NCBI GenBank assembly: GCA_031177735.1
Contig: JAPSKJ010000022.1
Coordinates: forward strand, 1 to 17,314
Length of the DNA: 17,314 nucleotides
Source: Nocardioides sp.
GTDB taxonomy: Bacteria > Actinomycetota > Actinomycetes > Propionibacteriales > Nocardioidaceae
Direction of reading: 5' to 3'
Shown: positions 13,726 through 17,314 of the stretch, piece by piece
Position numbering within the stretch: position 1 is the first letter of the stretch
How the letters are laid out: each line of letters begins with the position of its first letter
Notes under the pieces: generated by a model
What the model was told of the DNA's origin: nothing
Seen by the model: only the letters and a program-made list of their open reading frames with translations
Databases searched by the model: none
Made by a program: the position numbers and the translations under genes

Positions 13726-15990
13726 TCAGGTGCGGGCGACCTCCTCCTCGGGCACCTGCTCGTCCATGGCCGAGGGGCGCCGCTTGGACACGAACACGGC
13801 GGCCGCGATGCCCAGGGCAGCGAGGACGGCGATGCCGATCCGGATCGGGTCGCTGGCCTCGTCGCCGTAGGTCAGCTTCACCACCGCGACGACGATGAGC
13901 AGGCTGACCAGGTTCATCACCTTGATGAGCGGGTTGATGGCCGGCCCGGCGGTGTCCTTGAACGGGTCGCCCACGGTGTCGCCGATGACGGTCGCCTCGT
14001 GGGCGGATGAGCCCTTCCCGCCGTGGTTGCCGTCCTCGACGAGCTTCTTGGCGTTGTCCCACGCGCCGCCGGCGTTGGCGAGGAAGACCGCCATCAGCGT
14101 GCCGGTGGCGATGGCGCCGACGAGGAAGCCGGCCAGGGGGCCGATGCCGAGGCCGAACCCGACCGCGATCGGGCTGAGGATGGCCAGGATGCCGGGGGTG
14201 GCCAGCTCGCGCAGCGAGTCCCGGGTGACGATGTCGACGACCTTGCCGTACTCCGGTCGACCGGTGCCCTCCATGATCCCGGGGATCTCGCGGAACTGGC
14301 GGCGTACCTCGAACACGACCGCCCCCGCCGCCCGGCCGACCGCGTTGATCGCGAGCCCCGAGAAGAGGAAGACGACCCCGGCCCCGAGCAAGGTGCCGAC
14401 CAGGAGCTTGGCGTCGAAGACCAGGAAGCCGGAGAGTACGTCGCCGGCCGCACCGGTCTCGGCGAAGGCGTCGAACGCGCTCTGGGTGTAGGACGCGAAC
14501 AGGGCGCTCGCGGCGAGCACCGCGGTCGCGATGGCAATCCCCTTGGTGATCGCCTTGGTGGTGTTGCCGACCGCGTCGAGCTCGGTGAGGATCTGCGCGC
14601 CCGCCTCGTCGACGTCGCCCGACATCTCCGCGATGCCCTGGGCGTTGTCGGAGACGGGTCCGAAGGTGTCCATCGCCACGATCACGCCGACCGTGGTGAG
14701 CAGGCCGCAGCCGGCCAGCGAGACGGCGAAGAGGGCGAGGGTCATCGACCCGCCGGCGAGCAACGCCGCCCCGTAGACGGCGGCGCCGATCACCAGGGCG
14801 GTGTAGACGGCCGACTCGAAGCCGACGCTGAGGCCGCTGAGGATGACCGTGGCGGCGCCGGTGAGGCTGGACTTGCCGACGTCCTTGACCGGCTTGTGCT
14901 CGGTGCCGGTGAAGTAGCCGGTCAGCGCCAAGATGGCGGCGGCCAGGACGATGCCGATGAGGACCGCGCCCGCGGCGAGCATCCTCGGGCTGAGGTCGGC
15001 GGCGTCCTCGGTGGGCCACTCGCTGGGGAGGTAGGCCAAGGCCACCGCCACGCAGCCGATGGCGCCGATGACCGCGGAGATGTAGAAGGCGCGGTTGATG
15101 GTCACCAGGCCGCTCTCGCCGGTGCGCGGGCGGCACAGGTAGACCCCGATCACCGCGGTCAGCGCGCCGACGGCCGGCACCAGCAGCGGGAAGACCAGGC
15201 CCTGGTCACCCAGCGCCTGCGAGCCAAGGATGAGCGCGGCGACCAGGGTGACGGCGTAGGACTCGAACAGGTCGGCCGCCATGCCGGCGCAGTCGCCGAC
15301 GTTGTCGCCCACGTTGTCGGCGATCGTGGCGGCGTTGCGCGGGTCGTCCTCGGGGATGTTCTGCTCGATCTTGCCGACCAGGTCCGCGCCGACGTCGGCA
15401 GCCTTGGTGAAGATGCCGCCACCGACCCGCATGAACATCGCCAGCAGGGCCGCGCCGAAGCCGAAGCCCTCCAGCACGTGGGGGGCCTCGTCGTCGAAGA
15501 GCAGCACCACCACCGAGGCGCCGAGCAGGCCGAGCCCGACGGTGAGCATGCCGACGCAGCCGCCGGTGCGGAAGCCGATGTTCATGGCGGCGTCGCGGCC
15601 GGAGGTGCCGGCGGCGGCCGCGACGCGCAGGTTGGCGCGCACGGCGAGCGACATGCCGAGGTAGCCCACCGAGGCCGAGAAGCCGGCGCCGACGAGGAAG
15701 AACAGCGACCGGCCGATCCGCACGGCCATGTCGTCGGCCGGGAGGGCCAGCAGCAGGAAGAACGCGATGGCGGCGAAGACGGCCAGGGTGCGGAACTGGC
15801 GGGTGAGGAAGGCGTTGGCCCCCTCCTGCACCGCCTGCGCGATCTCGCGCATCCGTTCGGTCCCCTCCCCGGCGGCGAGGACCTCGGCGCGGAACTTGGC
15901 GGCCATCGCCAGTGCGCCGAGCGCCACCACCGCGACGAGCACGAGCAGGACGAGATCGTCGTTGGGGAGATCCAGGACCAGTGCTGACAT
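13726..15990 (-). CDS. hppA: K+-insensitive proton-pumping membrane pyrophosphatase
   Basis: A 754-residue polytopic pump, about 16 membrane spans expected for the family, coupling pyrophosphate hydrolysis to proton export. Substrate and metal motifs are canonical: DVGADLVGKIE (about 189-199), DDPRN (205 region), DNVGDNVGDCAG, and near the C-terminus GDTVGDPFKDTAGPAINPLIK. GNTTKA (455-460) has Lys at the position where K+-dependent enzymes have Ala, placing it in the K+-independent class. A charged tail follows the last span (SKRRPSAMDEQVPEEEV). The ATG at 15990, with GGAGGA a few bases upstream, is chosen over longer frames, which lack homology. A terminator-like hairpin upstream suggests its own promoter rather than read-through from bldG. 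Confidence 0.97.
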   Translation of the reverse strand: MSALVLDLPNDDLVLLVLVAVVALGALAMAAKFRAEVLAAGEGTERMREIAQAVQEGANAFLTRQFRTLAVFAAIAFFLLLALPADDMAVRIGRSLFFLVGAGFSASVGYLGMSLAVRANLRVAAAAGTSGRDAAMNIGFRTGGCVGMLTVGLGLLGASVVVLLFDDEAPHVLEGFGFGAALLAMFMRVGGGIFTKAADVGADLVGKIEQNIPEDDPRNAATIADNVGDNVGDCAGMAADLFESYAVTLVAALILGSQALGDQGLVFPLLVPAVGALTAVIGVYLCRPRTGESGLVTINRAFYISAVIGAIGCVAVALAYLPSEWPTEDAADLSPRMLAAGAVLIGIVLAAAILALTGYFTGTEHKPVKDVGKSSLTGAATVILSGLSVGFESAVYTALVIGAAVYGAALLAGGSMTLALFAVSLAGCGLLTTVGVIVAMDTFGPVSDNAQGIAEMSGDVDEAGAQILTELDAVGNTTKAITKGIAIATAVLAASALFASYTQSAFDAFAETGAAGDVLSGFLVFDAKLLVGTLLGAGVVFLFSGLAINAVGRAAGAVVFEVRRQFREIPGIMEGTGRPEYGKVVDIVTRDSLRELATPGILAILSPIAVGFGLGIGPLAGFLVGAIATGTLMAVFLANAGGAWDNAKKLVEDGNHGGKGSSAHEATVIGDTVGDPFKDTAGPAINPLIKVMNLVSLLIVVAVVKLTYGDEASDPIRIGIAVLAALGIAAAVFVSKRRPSAMDEQVPEEEVART

Positions 15991-16018
15991 GTGCGTCCTC
16001 CGAGCCCACGCGGGAGTT

Positions 16019-16034
16019 TGTGATCTGCACCACA
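16019..16034. promoter_or_regulatory. CRP/GlxR-like site upstream of hppA
   Basis: TGTGA-TCTGCA-CCACA matches the CRP/GlxR palindrome TGTGA-N6-TCACA at 9 of 10 half-site bases. It ends 28 bases before the hppA ATG. No good -10 was found around it, so it could act as a repressor site or be fortuitous. Confidence 0.35.
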
Positions 16035-16060
16035 CCACAGGGGGTGCGCCGATGACAAGA

Positions 16061-16085
16061 GACCCGCCGGTGGAACCGGCGGGTC
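16061..16085 (-). terminator. Hairpin terminator downstream of bldG, upstream of hppA
   Basis: GACCCGCCGG (16061-16070) and CCGGCGGGTC (16076-16085) form a perfect 10-bp stem with a 5-base loop. On the minus strand the following bases are TCTTGTC, a modest U-rich run. It would end transcripts from bldG that pass through the two repeats and separate bldG from hppA. Confidence 0.6.
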
Positions 16086-16089
16086 GGTG

Positions 16090-16197
16090 GGCGCGGCGCG
16101 GAATCACCGGTTAACCGGGGATTCCCTCACTTCTCGGGCGTTGCAAAGGCCGAGAAGCGAGAAGGTTGAAGGAGGAGTACGCCGCCAGCCGGCCGCG
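16090..16197. repeat. 108-bp structured direct repeat, copy 1
   Basis: 106 of 108 bases match copy 2 at an offset of 168. The two differences are at 16101 (G versus C) and 16158 (C versus T). The unit has three parts in plus-strand order. First is a 22-bp near-palindrome (16102-16123) built around the perfect 12-mer CCGGTTAACCGG. Second is a 12-bp stem (16126-16137 with 16150-16161) around a 12-base loop; in copy 1 it has one A/C mismatch that becomes a G-U pair in minus-strand RNA. Third is a purine-rich tail with AAGGAGGAG. It is not an insertion sequence: there is no transposase and no terminal duplication was seen. Confidence 0.85.
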
Positions 16198-16240
16198 TCA
16201 CCCGTCTCGCCCCTCGGCGCACGGAAAGGGCTCGCAGGGC

Positions 16241-16257
16241 GCGAGGGCGGCGTCGGC
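16241..16257. repeat. 17-base copy of the bldG 3' end between the repeats
   Basis: These 17 bases are identical to 16410-16426, which encode the last residues of BldG (ADAALA, minus strand). The offset is 169, almost the 168 of the flanking 108-bp repeats. This suggests that the duplicated unit once ran from the repeat into the bldG tail and that the intervening 43-44 bases have since diverged or been replaced. Chance similarity in GC-rich sequence is possible but less likely at the matching offset. Confidence 0.5.
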
Positions 16258-16365
16258 GGCGCGGCGCGCAATCACCGGTTAACCGGGGATTCCCTCACTT
16301 CTCGGGCGTTGCAAAGGCCGAGAAGTGAGAAGGTTGAAGGAGGAGTACGCCGCCAGCCGGCCGCG
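16258..16365. repeat. 108-bp structured direct repeat, copy 2
   Basis: This is the second copy of the element at 16090-16197. The near-palindrome lies at 16270-16291. The long stem (CTCACTTCTCGG at 16294-16305 with CCGAGAAGTGAG at 16318-16329) is here perfect over 12 bp, because T at 16326 restores pairing that copy 1 lacks on the DNA level. It begins 35 bases beyond the bldG stop codon in the direction of bldG transcription, so it would be part of the bldG 3' untranslated region. Confidence 0.85.
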
Positions 16366-16399
16366 GCCGCCCGCTCGAACCGCTGCTGCGCGGGAGGGG

Positions 16400-16738
16400 T
16401 CAGCGGGCCGCGAGGGCGGCGTCGGCCGAGTCGTGGATGTCGAAGACCTTGGCCAGGCCGGTGATCCGGAAGATCTTGAGCAGACGGTCCTGGGTGCACA
16501 CCAGCCGGAGGGAACCGTCGTGGGCGCGGACCTTCTTCAGCCCGCCGACGAGCACGCCGAGGCCGGTGGAGTCGAGGAACTCGACGGCCTCGAGGTCGAT
16601 GACGACGTGGTAGGACCCTGACGCAACGACCTCGGTGATGGTGTCGCGGAGCTTGGGCGCGGTGTAGACGTCGATCTCACCGCCGACGGCGACCACGGTC
16701 GTACCGTCGACCTCGCGCGTCGTCAGAGTCAGGTCCAC
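16400..16738 (-). CDS. bldG: Anti-sigma-factor antagonist, STAS domain (BldG-like)
   Basis: A 112-residue single STAS domain protein. VGGEIDVYTAPKLRD (18-32) and the phosphorylation site FLDSTGLGVL (Ser57) are intact, and the rest follows Streptomyces BldG closely as I remember it, including RLVC, KIFRITGL and KVF. Unphosphorylated protein should sequester anti-sigma kinases and so free stress or development sigma factors; phosphorylation of Ser57 would reverse this. The GTG at 16738, with GGGAG 7 bases upstream, gives the family N-terminus and length; in-frame codons up to 16828 have no homology. Divergent from the helicase. No RsbW-type kinase gene follows it before hppA, so its partner must be encoded elsewhere. 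Confidence 0.92.
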   Translation of the reverse strand: MDLTLTTREVDGTTVVAVGGEIDVYTAPKLRDTITEVVASGSYHVVIDLEAVEFLDSTGLGVLVGGLKKVRAHDGSLRLVCTQDRLLKIFRITGLAKVFDIHDSADAALAAR

Positions 16739-16953
16739 GTGAGCACTCCCTACAGGGCTCGGGCCGCGCGGCCCCAGCCTTCGCCTCGGCATCGGCGACC
16801 CCATGTCCCGATACTCGAAGTCGACCATATGAAACCACGCCTCACGCGGGCGTGCACACGCAGGCGGGCAGCGGCACCGCCCGGGCCCCCGTGCGAGGGC
16901 GACCCCGGGGCGGGCATGCGGAGAATGTCGGTGCCGTCGGCGATGATCGAGTC
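16739..16953. promoter_or_regulatory. Divergent bldG/helicase intergenic region
   Basis: The 215 bases between the two start codons should hold both promoters. Weak candidates only: TATGGT on the minus strand for bldG, in the area of 16825-16830, without a matching -35; and GATGAT (16942-16947) 6 bases before the helicase ATG, which would make a leaderless transcript. No strong palindrome was seen. Confidence 0.35.
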
Positions 16954-17314
16954 ATGACGACCGTGGCCGGGGCCGACGTGGCGGAGCTGGTGCGCCGGCT
17001 CGCCGACGTGCCGGGTCGCGAGGGGCGGTTGACCCACCTGGCCGCGCTGCCGCCGCGCGACGCCGACACCGTCGCGTGGCCGGGGTGGGCGGCGGAGGAC
17101 GTGGTGGCGGCGTACTCCGCTCGCGGGATCGAGCGGCCGTGGCGCCACCAGGTCGTCGCGGCCGACGCGGCCTACGCCGGCCAGCATGTCGTCCTCGCGA
17201 CGGGGACAGCCTCGGGCAAGTCGCTGGCCTACCAGCTGCCGGCCCTCACCGCTGTGCGCTCCTCCCGCGGGCCGCGCGGCCAGCGCGGCGCGACGGTGCT
17301 CTACATCGCCCCCA
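16954..17314 (+). CDS. DEAD/DEAH-box helicase, N-terminal part
   Basis: Only the first 120 codons are inside the window; the gene runs off the right edge. The N-terminal segment is followed by a Q-motif-like region (ARGIERPWRHQ, with Q66) and Walker A ATGTASGKS (82-90) continuing into LAYQLPAL; LYIAP at the edge is the start of motif Ia. This pattern fits the large actinobacterial superfamily 2 helicases related to YprA/MrfA that sit divergent to bldG. The role is probably DNA repair (family inference). No Shine-Dalgarno sequence precedes the ATG at 16954, so a leaderless message is possible. Confidence 0.85.
   Translation, partial: MTTVAGADVAELVRRLADVPGREGRLTHLAALPPRDADTVAWPGWAAEDVVAAYSARGIERPWRHQVVAADAAYAGQHVVLATGTASGKSLAYQLPALTAVRSSRGPRGQRGATVLYIAP

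Larger units (their letters stand above)
15991..16399. other. 409-base gene-free stretch between hppA and bldG
   Basis: No convincing gene is present. From hppA outward it holds the hppA ribosome-binding site, a CRP-like site (16019-16034), a terminator-like hairpin (16061-16085), two 108-bp direct repeats (16090-16197 and 16258-16365) and a 60-base linker containing a 17-base match to the end of bldG. A plus-strand frame runs through both repeats and into bldG antisense but shows no family resemblance. Confidence 0.7.

Noticed and set aside
14023..15987. 654-codon plus-strand open frame
   Set aside because: It is antisense to hppA. Its Asp/Glu/Gly/Ala/Arg-rich translation mirrors conserved membrane codons and shows no family features.
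16090..16365. CRISPR array
   Set aside because: There are only two copies, 108 bases long, with one 60-base linker and no cas genes. This does not fit CRISPR repeat size or number.
16087..16464. 125-codon plus-strand frame as a protein gene
   Set aside because: It starts right after a terminator hairpin without a ribosome-binding site and ends antisense in bldG. No homology was recognised. It is kept only as a weak observation.

Overview
The window is very GC-rich, uses GTG starts freely, shows leaderless and extended -10 promoter logic, and carries a bldG-hppA-methyltransferase block next to a divergent DEAD/DEAH helicase. This points to a high-GC actinobacterium. A Nocardioides-like member of the Propionibacteriales is my best guess, but that is inference. 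No rRNA, tRNA, transposase or CRISPR array was seen.

Region 1 (about 200-12,150) is an accessory sugar-catabolism locus. Eleven minus-strand genes form one compact transcription unit. Reading in the direction of transcription they are: an SDR dehydrogenase, a ribose-type ABC ATPase, its permease, a lipoprotein sugar-binding protein, a tiny ORF of uncertain status, a D-2-hydroxyacid dehydrogenase, a KDPG-type aldolase, a shikimate-dehydrogenase-fold oxidoreductase, a phosphotriesterase-family lactonase-like hydrolase, a cupin-type phosphosugar isomerase, a DeoC-type aldolase and an FGGY kinase. Most junctions overlap by 4-8 bases. A divergent GntR/UTRA regulator reads out of the other side of a 189-base control region. 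That region holds a perfect -35 box and a 14-bp palindrome in the promoter spacer on one strand, and an extended -10, a second TGT-N4-ACA palindrome and a probably leaderless regulator start on the other.

The genes imply import of a sugar or sugar derivative, oxidation, lactone opening, isomerisation, phosphorylation and cleavage by up to two Schiff-base aldolases. No sugar-acid dehydratase is present, and several enzymes have changed substrate-contact residues: DeoC lacks its phosphate-binding serines, the AroE-like protein lacks shikimate-contact residues, and the KDPG-type aldolase lacks the usual arginine. I do not recognise this combination as a described pathway. It is the best candidate here for an undescribed system.

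Region 2 (about 12,150-17,314) looks like conserved chromosome: a large SAM-dependent methyltransferase, a K+-independent membrane pyrophosphatase, the BldG-type anti-sigma-factor antagonist and the start of a helicase. Between hppA and bldG lies a 409-base gene-free stretch. It contains a terminator-like hairpin, a CRP-like site and two 108-bp direct copies (106/108 identical) of a highly structured intergenic element. From memory, Streptomyces has an anti-sigma factor gene in this position; here it is missing.
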